From the NCBI RefSeq assembly GCF_003994235.2, contig NZ_RYFG02000117.1:53445-117444 (forward strand): a stretch of 64,000 bases of DNA, read 5' to 3'. Both the position numbers and the translations under genes were made by a program. Every line of letters starts with the position of its first letter. Position 1 is the stretch's first letter. Below, one piece after another: positions 47,084 to 56,241 of the stretch. The notes below the pieces were generated by a model that ran no database searches, had not been told where the DNA came from, and saw only the letters and a program-made list of their open reading frames with translations. This DNA is from Candidatus Methylobacter oryzae. GTDB taxonomy: Bacteria; Pseudomonadota; Gammaproteobacteria; Methylococcales; Methylomonadaceae.

Positions 47084-49474
47084 TTAAAACTCCTCCCAAT
47101 AACCATTATCCGCGGTAGGCAGCAATTTTAACTTTGGAAGCATTGAGCTTTTACCTAGACTCGGGCCGGGCAGTCTTGATTCTGTGCGTGCAGGCAGCGA
47201 ACGAAACGCATTGACCAAATTGTGCGGGTTATCGTCCACTTTAAAACTGCTCATTATGGCCGCCAGGTTTTGAGCTTGTTCTTCCAGCAATTCCGCCGAA
47301 GCGGAGGCTTGTTCTACCAGCGCGGCATTTTGCTGGGTCACGCTGTCCATTTGCGCAATGGCTCGATTGACTTGTTCAATGCCGGAACTTTGTTCGGCGG
47401 AAGCGGACGTGATTGCGGCCATCATTTCGGTCACGCCGCGAACGGAAGCCGCAATTTCTTCCATCGTCAGTCCTGCTTGGGCGACTAACTTGCTGCCGAC
47501 AGCAACCTTACCGACTGAATCGTCAATCAGGTGTTTGATCTCTCCGGCAGCCGTCGCTGCGCGTTGCGCCAGATTGCGCACTTCGACGGCCACCACGGCA
47601 AAGCCTTTGCCTTGTTCGCCGGCGCGAGCGGCTTCAACCGCAGCGTTCAACGCAAGAATATTGGTCTGGAATGCGATGTCGTCGATGACCGAGATAATCT
47701 CGCCGATTTTATGCGAAGATTCGTTGATGTCATTCATCGTCGTGACGACTTGGCCGACCGCTTCAACGCCTTTGTCCGCGATGTCGGATGCGTCAACGGC
47801 TAGCCGGTTGGCCTGTTGGGCGTTGGCGGCATTATTGTGTACGGCGGAGGTCAGTTCCTCCATACTGGCGGCGGTCTGTTCCAAGCTGGCGGCTTGCTGT
47901 TCGGTACGATGCGATAAGTCGTCATTACCGGCGGCAATTTCTTTAGCCGCCGCGTTAATACTGTCGGAGGTGTTTTTGATCTGGTTGATAATGGCTTTCA
48001 GTTTTTCAACTGTCGTATTGGAGTCATCCTTGAGCTGTCCGAAAGTGCCGGAATAATCGTTGGCGATTGTTTCGGTCAGGTCGCCGCGGGACAGGGCTTC
48101 AAGGACTCGCGCCACCTCCTGCAGACCGCTCTCGCTGGTTTGCATCAATTGGTTGATGGCTATGCTCAGTTCGCGGAAAAAGCCTTCCTTGCCTTGCAAG
48201 TCGAAGCGTTGGGTAAAGTCGCCTTGTACGGCGCTATTTACTATTTTAGCGACTTCCTGCTCAATGCCGACTTCAGACGTGCGATCTTTCCATTCCACGA
48301 CGACGCCGAGTTTGTCTCCGCGTTGGTCGGTGATCGGATTTGCGACCAGGTAAAAGGTACGTCCGGCGATAGTGATCTCGCTTCGTAATGTCGAATTGAA
48401 ATTGGCCAGCAATTCTTGTTGATGGGCCGGATTCTTATGGAAAGTGTCGATGCTTGAACCGAGCAGTTTGTTGAAATCGAAATGCGGCATGGATTTGCGA
48501 ATGTCGTTTTCGGCCAGCCGCAACATGGTATGAACTGCCGGGTTCATATAAATAATGGTGTGATTATTGTCGGCAATCATCACGTTGGCGCTGATGCTGT
48601 CCAGGGCGGTTTTGATGCGCAGGGCTTCATCGGCGATTTTACGATCCGTCGTGATGCGTTCAAGCAGTTGTTGCTGCATGTTTTTCATGGTCGCCAGTAA
48701 ACTGCCTGTATCGTTGGCTTTAATCGCTATGACGTTATCAAGATTGCCGGCGGCGATGTTTTCGGCCAGCGCAGTCACATCGTTCGGTTCTCCGCCCAAC
48801 TGGCGGACGATGCTGCGGCTGATCACGATGGTCAAGGCGACGGCCAGCGCAACACTGAAAGCGAAAATGCCGGTCAGGGCGATGCCGTAACGATGGATTG
48901 TGTCTTGAGCTTGCGCTTCATCGGCCGTATTGCGGGCAGTTGTGAATTTAACCACTTGATCGATAGCCGCGCGATGTTGCTCATAGGCGCGATGCATGTT
49001 TTGCAGGCTGTCCAACGAGCCGTTGCGATCAGACGATTGAATGGCGGGCAGGAAATGATGCTCGGCTTCGTTGTAAAAATTCCGGGCTGCCTGGTAAGAG
49101 GTTTGAAGCAGCGGCGTTTGCAGTTCTTGCTCCAACGGCTGGTCTAGCCAATAGCGATGGCGGGATTCGTATTCGGCTTTTAGCGTTTGAAATCGCGTTA
49201 CCAGCGTGTCGATTTCGGCAGAATCGATGATTTGGGTTAATTGCAACGCCAGCAGGTAAGATTCGATGATGTATTCAGGCGGCGGCAGCACATCGGCAAT
49301 AAGATCCTTGCCTTGAACGATGCGTTGATAAACCGGACCATTAACATTCAATGTATTCATGGCTTTGTAGGTTGAAAAACCGAATAGCGCAAAACCGGCG
49401 ATCAAGGTGCCCAAAATGACCGTAAAACGCATTTCGATAGTTAATTGTCCAGGTTTTTTTAAACTATTAAGCAT
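47084..49474 (-). CDS. Transmembrane methyl-accepting chemotaxis protein with PAS domain
   Basis: A 796-aa chemoreceptor of different layout from the other two. It has an N-terminal transmembrane helix (residues ~20-37), a periplasmic four-helix-type region of ~170 residues and a second membrane helix (~210-230). A HAMP domain ([22 protein letters not shown]) and a PAS-like domain ([17 protein letters not shown]) follow. The signalling tip is [20 protein letters not shown]. It also ends in WEEF, like the other two receptors. The ATG at 49474 is taken over the GTG at 49483 because AGG lies at better spacing. The ligand is unknown. Confidence 0.92.
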   Translation of the reverse strand: MLNSLKKPGQLTIEMRFTVILGTLIAGFALFGFSTYKAMNTLNVNGPVYQRIVQGKDLIADVLPPPEYIIESYLLALQLTQIIDSAEIDTLVTRFQTLKAEYESRHRYWLDQPLEQELQTPLLQTSYQAARNFYNEAEHHFLPAIQSSDRNGSLDSLQNMHRAYEQHRAAIDQVVKFTTARNTADEAQAQDTIHRYGIALTGIFAFSVALAVALTIVISRSIVRQLGGEPNDVTALAENIAAGNLDNVIAIKANDTGSLLATMKNMQQQLLERITTDRKIADEALRIKTALDSISANVMIADNNHTIIYMNPAVHTMLRLAENDIRKSMPHFDFNKLLGSSIDTFHKNPAHQQELLANFNSTLRSEITIAGRTFYLVANPITDQRGDKLGVVVEWKDRTSEVGIEQEVAKIVNSAVQGDFTQRFDLQGKEGFFRELSIAINQLMQTSESGLQEVARVLEALSRGDLTETIANDYSGTFGQLKDDSNTTVEKLKAIINQIKNTSDSINAAAKEIAAGNDDLSHRTEQQAASLEQTAASMEELTSAVHNNAANAQQANRLAVDASDIADKGVEAVGQVVTTMNDINESSHKIGEIISVIDDIAFQTNILALNAAVEAARAGEQGKGFAVVAVEVRNLAQRAATAAGEIKHLIDDSVGKVAVGSKLVAQAGLTMEEIAASVRGVTEMMAAITSASAEQSSGIEQVNRAIAQMDSVTQQNAALVEQASASAELLEEQAQNLAAIMSSFKVDDNPHNLVNAFRSLPARTESRLPGPSLGKSSMLPKLKLLPTADNGYWEEF

Positions 49475-49586
49475 GACGTGCACCTATTTACATTTATGAT
49501 TGCGGTGGTTGCGCATTGATACTGTCTAACTTCGGATGTATGAACAACTAGAATTAAGGGAATAGGGTTTACCATAAATATCAGTC

Positions 49587-50168
49587 TTATTCTTCGGAAC
49601 CGTAACATTTGGCGTAGTCGGTACAGACTTCGCAAGAGGGTACGCGGCACAGGTACAAACCTTCCGCTTCGCAAAGCTGCTTGTACAAGAACTTTTTCCA
49701 TTTCATGTCCTTGGTGTTTTTTGCGGCTAATTCGGGAAAGTTGTATTGCAGCATCGCGCTCAATTGCGAGCGCGACCAAAGACCTAAATCCTGCCATAAG
49801 TGGTCGCTGCCTAAACTGCCGGCTACGAGAATGCCTATAATCCAGTCTGTTTCGGCAATATCCGCTTGACTAGAACTTTTCAGCAAATTAATCAGGTCAT
49901 CTTTTTCCAGCATCCGGCTAAAGTCCGGCTTGCTGCCCGAGGCCGCTTGATCCGGAATGCCGATGCCGGGAAAAAGATGATTTTTTAATTGACTGAATTG
50001 CCCGCTCTCCAAGCCCATAAAATCGGGCAGAACGCCTTGCCCGGCACACCAGCTTGCGATCATGCAGGCCAGCCATTCGTGATTGGGCGACAGCCAAGCC
50101 GACGAATCGGGTTTCAGCCGGGCAAAGAATTGCTCACGGTCGCTATGGAGTTGGAGTGCGGCGGACAT
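49587..50168 (-). CDS. nifQ: NifQ, molybdenum donor for FeMo-cofactor synthesis
   Basis: A 193-aa protein. The C-terminal motif C174-x4-C179-x2-C182-x5-C188 is the NifQ signature that holds a Mo-Fe-S cluster, and MKWKKFLYKQLCEAEGLYLC leads into it. NifQ supplies molybdenum to NifEN/NifH during cofactor assembly. It starts 2 nt after the stop of a [2Fe-2S] ferredoxin gene and ends the leftward nif gene run from nifB. Its presence implies a molybdenum nitrogenase elsewhere in the genome. Confidence 0.93.
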   Translation of the reverse strand: MSAALQLHSDREQFFARLKPDSSAWLSPNHEWLACMIASWCAGQGVLPDFMGLESGQFSQLKNHLFPGIGIPDQAASGSKPDFSRMLEKDDLINLLKSSSQADIAETDWIIGILVAGSLGSDHLWQDLGLWSRSQLSAMLQYNFPELAAKNTKDMKWKKFLYKQLCEAEGLYLCRVPSCEVCTDYAKCYGSEE

Positions 50169-50170
50169 AA

Positions 50171-50521
50171 TTAATATTCGACCAGAATATCTTCATCCCT
50201 GACTATCATCTGACAGGCCAGGCGCCAAGGCGAAGGCAAGTCGTCGACAATCATTTTTTCCATTTCTTCTTTGCTGATTTTGCCGCTGGATTGCAGCACC
50301 GATTTCTCTTTTTCAGTTAAAGGGCCGCCCATGCGTTGGTGTTTTTTGTCGATACTGCTGACTTTTATCAGGCAAGTGCCGCATTCGCCGTCTTCGCATT
50401 CGTAATTGATCGGGATTTTGTTTTCCCGCGCCAATTTCAGCAGCGTCTCTGTATGACTGCCGGCAACCGCATAAACGGTTTTGTCCCGGTATTCGGGATT
50501 TGAAAAGGTAATTAAAGCCAT
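50171..50521 (-). CDS. nif-associated [2Fe-2S] ferredoxin
   Basis: A 116-aa plant-type ferredoxin. Cluster ligands are C42-x4-C47-x2-C50 (ECEDGECGTC) and C103 (WRLAC). The loop between ligands 3 and 4 is about 50 residues, longer than in ordinary ferredoxins, with a helical LTEKEKSVL insertion. The start at 50521 has AGGAG 7 nt upstream. It is coupled to nifQ (2-nt gap). It probably passes electrons in nitrogenase cofactor assembly or to nitrogenase. Confidence 0.88.
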   Translation of the reverse strand: MALITFSNPEYRDKTVYAVAGSHTETLLKLARENKIPINYECEDGECGTCLIKVSSIDKKHQRMGGPLTEKEKSVLQSSGKISKEEMEKMIVDDLPSPWRLACQMIVRDEDILVEY

Positions 50522-50641
50522 GATTTGCTCCTTAATAAATTTGCTAAATTGCTGCATGGGAGGCCATGCTGACGATTATTCTTGTGTCTGCATTCCCACA
50601 AACGTTTACTGCTGTATAGCGCTGCCGGAAATACCGGTGGA

Positions 50642-50674
50642 GACCTTCCAGGCTTTAAAAACCTGGAAGGTCTA
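50642..50674. repeat. AGACCTTCC palindromic repeat
   Basis: AGACCTTCC and GGAAGGTCT arms surround an AGGCTTTAAAAACCT centre. It is a second copy of the element at 28855 and lies between two ferredoxin genes of the nif run. Confidence 0.85.
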
Positions 50675-50732
50675 ACTCGCGGAATTTGGTATAACGGCGA
50701 CTATCAAACGCGGAAATGCGAAACGTGTGTTC

Positions 50733-51038
<306 letters not shown>

Positions 51039-51078
51039 TTAAAAAATATGATTACCAACTTAATCAGGAATAATCTAA

Positions 51079-51210
51079 GGTTAAGCCGTTCGTGGTGAAC
51101 CCTTCGATAAACTCAGGAGGGCCCTGAGAACCATGAGCGGCGGCTTAACGCCCCCCTTCGACAAGGTTCGCCTGAGCCCCGTCGAAGGGCTCAGGGCGAA
51201 CGGTTAAGCC
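51079..51210. repeat. Imperfect long inverted repeat
   Basis: The arms TTAAGCCGTTCG and CGAACGGTTAAGCC flank two inner CCTTCGA/TCGAAGG palindromes and CTCAGG/CCTGAG segments. It resembles the CCCTTCGACAAGCTCAGGG repeats common in proteobacterial genomes. It sits between the flavoprotein and ferredoxin genes. Confidence 0.75.
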
Positions 51211-51246
51211 TTGCGTTCGCCCGTCTTAAGTTGGTAGTCAAAAATA

Positions 51247-52530
51247 CTAAGCAAGATCGGCCATATCGATTGTTTTGGGTTGTCTTAAACCCATTAGATC
51301 CCGTGCCATATCACGCCCGAATTCACGACAGATTTGGATTTCTTCTTCGGTCGGAATTAATTTAATGCGTATGCCCGGAATCGGGACACGCAATTTGAGA
51401 CCGCGCAAGCGGTCCTCAACCATTTTCACGCCTTCGCCGGTCCAGCCGTAGGAGCCGAACACGCCGCCCAGCTTCGATTTGAGATTGATAACAGCCAGCG
51501 AAGACAATAAATCCCACACCGGTTTGACCGCATCGCCGTTGATGGTCGGCGTGCCGAACAGGATGCCGTCCGCGCTTTCGATCAAATCGACGAACGGCGC
51601 TATTTCGCTGCCTTCCAGGTCGTATAAAGAGACGCGCACTTGCTCTATGGACATCGCGCCTTCATAAATCGCTTCGGCCATGCGCCGCGTGTTGCCGTAA
51701 GAGCTGATATAAAAAATCAACAGCGTTTTCTCGCCGGCGCTGATTTCGCTTTGCAATGCCGCCGTCGATAACTCGCGATAGCGCTGGACGTAGCGTTGCG
51801 GCTGGTCGCGCAGCAGCGGGCCGTGCGCAGGCAGGATTTTGTTCAGCGGCAGCAAAGGCTCGAGCAAAACCAGAGCCCGGTTTACGTACTCTTTAAACGG
51901 CCGCATGATATGGGCGTAGTAATATTCAAACGAAAAGCGAAAATCGCCGACTTCATCGTTAAACAACCGCGCATCGCAAAAATGGCAGCCGAATACGTCG
52001 CCTGAAAACAAGGTTTTCTCTTCGATTAAATACGTGCATTGCGTATCCGGCCAATGCAAATAAGGCGTATGGAAAAACTCCAAGGTGCGGTCGCCGAGCG
52101 ATACCCGGTCGCCGGTAAACACCGGTTTGAAATCGAACTCGTCCTGCTTCAGCAGGGCTTTGAGCATCGATTGCGCTTTTTGGGAAATATAAAGCTGGGC
52201 TTGCGGCGCGCGCCGCATCAGTTCCGGCAAGGCGCCGGTATGATCCGGTTCAAGGTGATTCAGGACGATGACTTTAATTTCGTCGTAACGCGCAACCGAT
52301 TCCAAGCGGGCAAAGAAATCACCGGCAAAGTTTTCCTTGACGGTATCGATGATCGCAACGCCTTCGCTGCCCCTGACGATATAAGCGTTGTAACTGGTGC
52401 CGTTGGCGGTTTTTAAGATAATGTCGAAAGTGCGCAATGACGGATCGAGCGCGCCTATCCAATGAACGCGTTCGGACAGCGTAACCGCTTGCGCCACGCC
52501 ATCGAGAGTCAAGACCGGCGGTTTAGTCAT
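51247..52530 (-). CDS. FprA-type diiron flavoprotein (A-type flavoprotein)
   Basis: A 427-aa protein. The N-terminal metallo-beta-lactamase-fold diiron domain has HLEPDH (HxExDH), His in EFFHTPYLHWPD, Asp in FSGDVFGCH and His in LPAHGPLL. The C-terminal flavodoxin domain has the FMN loop ISSYGNTRRMA and GTPTINGDAVKP. Such proteins reduce oxygen to water or nitric oxide to N2O with electrons from rubredoxin or NADH partners. Placed inside the nif gene run and overlapping nifO by 8 nt, it is likely to remove oxygen to protect nitrogenase. There is no fused rubredoxin. Confidence 0.92.
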   Translation of the reverse strand: MTKPPVLTLDGVAQAVTLSERVHWIGALDPSLRTFDIILKTANGTSYNAYIVRGSEGVAIIDTVKENFAGDFFARLESVARYDEIKVIVLNHLEPDHTGALPELMRRAPQAQLYISQKAQSMLKALLKQDEFDFKPVFTGDRVSLGDRTLEFFHTPYLHWPDTQCTYLIEEKTLFSGDVFGCHFCDARLFNDEVGDFRFSFEYYYAHIMRPFKEYVNRALVLLEPLLPLNKILPAHGPLLRDQPQRYVQRYRELSTAALQSEISAGEKTLLIFYISSYGNTRRMAEAIYEGAMSIEQVRVSLYDLEGSEIAPFVDLIESADGILFGTPTINGDAVKPVWDLLSSLAVINLKSKLGGVFGSYGWTGEGVKMVEDRLRGLKLRVPIPGIRIKLIPTEEEIQICREFGRDMARDLMGLRQPKTIDMADLA

Positions 52531-52945
52531 GGCCGCAGTTTGTGGATGCGGATAGGCGAGGGCAGCTTTCGATATCCTGCCGAGTCCCGGTTTCTTGCAA
52601 ACCTATCCAATTATCGACCGCTTGTTGGTCGAATCCCGCCATCACGCTGTCGCCGGCTTGCATTAACGGGCGGCGTATTAATAGCGGGTTCTCCAGCATC
52701 AGCGCCAACGCTTGTTGTTCCGATAAGCGATCGGGATCAATCTCGCCGTATTTGATTGGCGGGGCGCTGTAATTGAACCAATCCCGCACCGGCAATTCGC
52801 CGAAAAAACTACGCAAACGCTCTTCTTGCCAGGGTTCTGTCAATATATCGAGCGCGACGACCCGATGCCCCGCAGCTTCCAGCAATTTCTTCTGACGGGT
52901 ATTGCTGGCGCAGCCGGGTTTTTCGTAGAAATGGACAGTAGCCAC
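52523..52945 (-). CDS. nifO: ArsC/Spx-fold nitrogenase-associated protein (NifO-like)
   Basis: A 140-aa thioredoxin-fold protein. It starts VHFYEKPGCASNTRQKKLLEAAGH, with a single Cys at position 12 and no CxxC. It continues with VRDWFNYSAPPIK and LIRRPLMQ, as in the nitrogenase-associated ArsC-like proteins called NifO. The molecular role is unknown; an influence on molybdenum or nitrate partition has been suggested for the family. It lies 14 nt after fdxN and overlaps the flavoprotein gene. Confidence 0.85.
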   Translation of the reverse strand: MATVHFYEKPGCASNTRQKKLLEAAGHRVVALDILTEPWQEERLRSFFGELPVRDWFNYSAPPIKYGEIDPDRLSEQQALALMLENPLLIRRPLMQAGDSVMAGFDQQAVDNWIGLQETGTRQDIESCPRLSASTNCGHD

Positions 52946-52959
52946 GAACGCGTCCTCAA

Positions 52960-53238
52960 TTAATGGGACTGTAACTCGGCCATCGCTTCGGCCATTTTTT
53001 CAGGCGGAATGCCGGTTAAAGAGCCGGGCGGGTTAAATGCCAATCCGAACGAATCGACAATGGCGCCTTCAATCGGGCAAATGCTGGCGCATTGTTGGAC
53101 CGGAAAATCGCCTTCGCATTCGGTGCATTTTTTACTATCGACCAAAAAATGCGGCTTGGCTTCATAAATCGCGTTGCTCGGGCAGACCGGCTCGCAAGCA
53201 AAGCAATTGACGCAGGATTCAATGATTTTTACTGCCAT
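52960..53238 (-). CDS. fdxN: nif-associated 2[4Fe-4S] ferredoxin
   Basis: A 92-aa ferredoxin with C9-x2-C12-x2-C15-x3-C19 and C38-x2-C41-x8-C50-x3-C54. The longer second loop is that of FdxN, usually encoded next to nifB and needed for NifB cluster assembly. The start at 53238 is set by AGGAG 6 nt upstream; the longer frame would run through a repeat. It is downstream of nifB, separated by a 226-nt repeat-filled gap. Confidence 0.9.
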   Translation of the reverse strand: MAVKIIESCVNCFACEPVCPSNAIYEAKPHFLVDSKKCTECEGDFPVQQCASICPIEGAIVDSFGLAFNPPGSLTGIPPEKMAEAMAELQSH

Positions 53239-53274
53239 GACAAGCTCCTGAAATATTGGTTCATCTTTTTTCTG

Positions 53275-53368
53275 GTTCCCAAGTTGCAGTTTGGGAACGA
53301 GCGGCAATTTATTGACTGCCGGAATGCAGGCTTCGCCTGCCAGTGCAAGCAAAGCTTGCACTCCTGCC
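53275..53368. repeat. Two palindromic repeats between nifB and fdxN
   Basis: GTTCCCAA/TTGGGAAC arms at 53275-53298 form one element. The block at 53325-53368 combines TGCAGG-CTTCG-CCTGCC with TGCAAGCAAAGCTTGCA. The reverse complement of the second block recurs almost unchanged at 58204-58250. Confidence 0.8.
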
Positions 53369-53464
53369 TTATGGAATTGAAAGGCAGGCAACCCAGGCGA
53401 AACCAGCGTTTGCGTTGTCTAAGCGATTTAATTCGGCTCAAACTTTTCGGGCAAAACCCGGGAG

Positions 53465-54958
53465 CTACGCACTCGCTCTAACGGTTTCAGGCTTTTCATC
53501 CAGCTTGCCTGCCGCCGCCATCTCTTTGTAAACCGCCATTACAGCTTCTTCAATTGGCTCCATCGCATGTTCGCCGTTCGGTTGAATGCCGGCTTTTTCC
53601 AATTGTTCCCAAGGTTCATAGCCGACTTTCGAGCACAACACCGCCTCGCAGCCCGCCAATGCCCGGATAGTCACCTGCAACGTGCTTTCGCCGTCGCCGC
53701 AAGTCGTATCGCCGCCGCAATATTGGTCGGCTTTGCGATGACTGATAAAGCGCACGCCGTCCGGCGATGCTTCGTAAATCAGGAATTCCTTGGCATGGCC
53801 GAAATGCACGTTAATCACGCCTTGGCCGCTGGTTGCCACCGCCATCAATACCGGCCGCGTAGTCAGCTTGGGTTCTTGTTTATGCTGTGCCGCTTTTTCG
53901 GCTTTTTCCAAACGCTTGCTGTCCATTTCAGCCTGTATGGCTTGATGAATTACTTTGCGTTTTTCCATCGCCGCCTGGTAATCGATTTCCATGTCTTCAA
54001 TCTTATCCAGCGTAAACTCGTCGCCTCTATCCTCGCCAAGCATGCCGACCGCGTCGGCGCGGCATTGGCGGCAATGGCGCATCATGTTCATATCGCCGGA
54101 ACAGCTGTCTTGCAGGTCTTGCAACTCGTCGGGAGTAGGGCCGCGCTGCCCCATTACGCCGTAGAAAGTGCCGTGCTCGGCTTCGGCAATCAGCGGCATC
54201 ACGTTGTGTAAAAACGCGCCTTTGGACTTAACAACCTTGCTGACTTCGGCCAAATGCTGGTCGTTTACGCCGGGAATCATGACCGAATTGACTTTGACCA
54301 AAATGCCTTTGGCGATCAGCATTTCCAGGCCTTTTTGTTGTTGTTCGATCAGGATTTTTGCGGCTTTGACCCCTTTAATGCGTTTGTTTTGCCAGTAAAT
54401 CCACGGATAAATCTTCGCGCCGATTTCAGGATCGACGCAGTTGATCGTGATCGTGACGTGATCGATATTGTGCTTGGACAATTCCTCGACCGCATCGGGC
54501 AGGGCCAAGCCGTTTGTTGATACGCACAACTTAATATCCGGCGCTTCCTCGCTTAAGCGGCGGAAGGTTTCAAAAGTGCGTTCGGGATTGGCTAACGGAT
54601 CGCCGGGGCCGGCAATGCCCAACACCGTCATTTGCGGAATAGTCGCCGCGACCGCCATCGTCTTTTTAACGGCCTGGTCCGGCGTCAGCAATTCGGACAC
54701 CACGCCTGGCCGCGATTCATTGGCGCAATCGTATTTGCGATTACAGTAATGGCACTGGATGTTGCAAGCCGGAGCCACAGCTACGTGCATCCGGGCAAAA
54801 TAATGGTGGGCATCTTCCGAATAGCAGGGGTGATTTTGTACCTTCTCCCGTATCGAATCCGGCAATGAATCCATTTGATTGTCGGTTGAACCGCAAGAAC
54901 TGGCTGAACAACCGCCTTTTTTCGCCGCAGGGGCATCGTTTAATACTGGTAATTGCAT
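53465..54958 (-). CDS. nifB: NifB, radical SAM FeMo-cofactor precursor synthase
   Basis: A 497-aa protein. The radical SAM cluster motif C65-x3-C69-x2-C72 (PACNIQCHYCNRKYDC) is followed by the usual barrel (GIAGPGDPLANP, STNGLALP, VNSVMIPGVNDQ). The C-terminal ~120 residues form the NifX-like cofactor-binding domain (GVINVHFGHAKEFLIYE). It inserts carbide and fuses two [4Fe-4S] clusters into NifB-co. A sigma-54 promoter lies just upstream (54997-55012) with a NifA UAS at 55099. It is the first gene of the leftward nif run. Confidence 0.96.
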   Translation of the reverse strand: MQLPVLNDAPAAKKGGCSASSCGSTDNQMDSLPDSIREKVQNHPCYSEDAHHYFARMHVAVAPACNIQCHYCNRKYDCANESRPGVVSELLTPDQAVKKTMAVAATIPQMTVLGIAGPGDPLANPERTFETFRRLSEEAPDIKLCVSTNGLALPDAVEELSKHNIDHVTITINCVDPEIGAKIYPWIYWQNKRIKGVKAAKILIEQQQKGLEMLIAKGILVKVNSVMIPGVNDQHLAEVSKVVKSKGAFLHNVMPLIAEAEHGTFYGVMGQRGPTPDELQDLQDSCSGDMNMMRHCRQCRADAVGMLGEDRGDEFTLDKIEDMEIDYQAAMEKRKVIHQAIQAEMDSKRLEKAEKAAQHKQEPKLTTRPVLMAVATSGQGVINVHFGHAKEFLIYEASPDGVRFISHRKADQYCGGDTTCGDGESTLQVTIRALAGCEAVLCSKVGYEPWEQLEKAGIQPNGEHAMEPIEEAVMAVYKEMAAAGKLDEKPETVRASA

Positions 54959-54996
54959 CGCATCGACCTCGTAAGTTGTATTTACTCAAAAGCAAA

Positions 54997-55012
54997 TGCA
55001 CAGGTCGTGCCA
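54997..55012 (-). promoter_or_regulatory. Sigma-54 promoter of nifB
   Basis: On the minus strand the sequence is TGGCACG-ACCT-GTGCA. GG and GC are 12 nt apart, as at -24/-12, with one mismatch to the TTGCA half. The start point would be near 54985, about 27 nt before the nifB ATG. Confidence 0.85.
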
Positions 55013-55098
55013 ATGGATTTATCTTGTTGATATGTAAGTGTAATTATTTTGTTTTTGGGCTGGATTGTTGCAAACGCAACAGTCATTTTTTTGGGTTT

Positions 55099-55114
55099 TG
55101 TAATTAATGGGACA
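55099..55114. promoter_or_regulatory. NifA upstream activating sequence of nifB
   Basis: TGT-AATTAATGGG-ACA is an exact TGT-N10-ACA. It lies 87 nt upstream of the -24 element of the nifB promoter, the normal distance for NifA looping. Confidence 0.8.
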
Positions 55115-55216
55115 ATGATTTTGGTGAGTCAATTGTCCCTCTAGGCCTCTGTTGACAAACCTCCAGAGCATTCATAACATGCAAGCAAGCTGCATTCATT
55201 TATATAAGGGGCAAAT

Positions 55217-55477
55217 ATGAGCAACCTGTCTATACGCGGAATCGATCCCGACCTGGCAACAATCCTTAAACAACAAGCGCAAGCGAGCGGAAAGAGCGTC
55301 AATCAACTGGTGCTTGATGTATTAAAAGAACATACAGGGTTACATAAAAAAAAGCAGTTCACCCAGGAATACCATGACTTGGATTTTCTTTTTGGAAAGT
55401 GGACGGATAGCGAATTTCAAAAGATTCAGGAAAAAATTGACGAGGAATCTCAAATTGATGATGAGCTTTGGAAATGA
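55217..55477 (+). CDS. VapB/FitA-like antitoxin
   Basis: An 86-aa protein. The N-terminal ribbon-helix-helix (LSIRGIDPDLATILKQQAQA, then GKSVNQLVLDVL) binds the operator. The acidic C-terminus (QEKIDEESQIDDELWK) would wrap the toxin. AGGGG precedes the ATG. It overlaps the PIN-domain toxin frame by the ATGA at 55474-55477, the normal antitoxin-toxin order. The toxin is broken by a stop codon, so this antitoxin may now be alone. Confidence 0.88.
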   Translation: MSNLSIRGIDPDLATILKQQAQASGKSVNQLVLDVLKEHTGLHKKKQFTQEYHDLDFLFGKWTDSEFQKIQEKIDEESQIDDELWK

Positions 55478-55860
55478 ACGCTTTATTGATTGATACCAAT
55501 ATTTACTCCCACGCTATGCGCGGCGATACCGAAATAATTGAAACCCTTCAGCAAGTTGCTCATATCGGCATTACCGCAATCTCAATAGGCGAACTACTTT
55601 CCGGTTTTAAGGCGGGAAATAAAGAAAAAATCAACCGACAGGAACTCAACCAGTTTCTTGATTCACCCAGAGTTACGCTATACAGTATCGATGAGTAGAC
55701 AGCTGAGTATTACTGTTTGATTCTTGATCAGCTAAAAAACAATGGAACGCCAATTCCTACCAATGATATTTGGATTGCGGCTGTTGCTTTTCAGCAAGGT
55801 ATGCCTGTTTATACGAAAGATCAGCACTTTACTAAGATTAAGGGGTTGCTAATTATGTGA
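55474..55860 (+). pseudogene. PIN-domain (VapC) toxin interrupted by an amber codon
   Basis: The frame starts MNALLIDTNIYSHAM, with the first catalytic Asp, and has ISIGELLSG with the conserved Glu. Codon 75 is TAG (55696-55698). The same frame then continues TAEYYCLILDQLKNNGTPIP and NDIWIAAVAFQQG, which holds the other catalytic acid residues, to a normal stop at 55858-55860. It is a full-length VapC ribonuclease except for that codon, probably a Glu or Gln originally. The truncated 74-residue product would lack half of the active site. Confidence 0.82.
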
Positions 55861-55862
55861 TT

Positions 55863-56018
55863 TAACTCGGGGAAGTCTTCGACAATTTCAGTGCGGCCCA
55901 TGCCGTCGGCCAGCCAGGAAAGCACGTCATAAACGGTAATCCGCAAGCCTCTAATGCAGGGCTTGCCGCTGCGTTTGCCGGGCTCAATGGTAATCATGGT
56001 GTGATAATCGATGCTCAT
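55863..56018 (-). pseudogene. Truncated DUF433 antitoxin-like gene
   Basis: From ATG 56018 the frame reads MSIDYHTMITIEPGKRSGKP, then CIRGLRITVYDVLSWLADGM and EIVEDFPEL. This is the N-terminal two thirds of a DUF433 protein, often an antitoxin to a PIN-like toxin. The match stops at 55863, directly where the convergent VapC frame ends. The missing C-terminal third suggests that the VapBC cassette replaced it. Confidence 0.7.
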
Positions 56019-56241
56019 GACTTTGTACTCGGTTGCGATTAGGGCGAACCGGATTATATCGCGTTGGTTAATAAATGCGCATGGCAACCCACCTCAAGCT
56101 ACAGTCTTCCTGATGCGCTTTTTACAGCTTACAGCATCACCCAAACCCACCAACAACCATACTTGTGGAGCCGGATGCCCGATTACAGTAAAATTACCGG
56201 CTATTACGTTCCATTAATGAAAATTTCCTCCGAGGTTCACC

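Noticed and set aside
50552..50575. Sigma-54-like site upstream of the ferredoxin at 50171-50521 (TGGCC...GCAGCAA on the minus strand)
   Set aside because: The GG to GC distance is one nucleotide too long (or two too short for the nearer GC), so it does not fit -24/-12 geometry.
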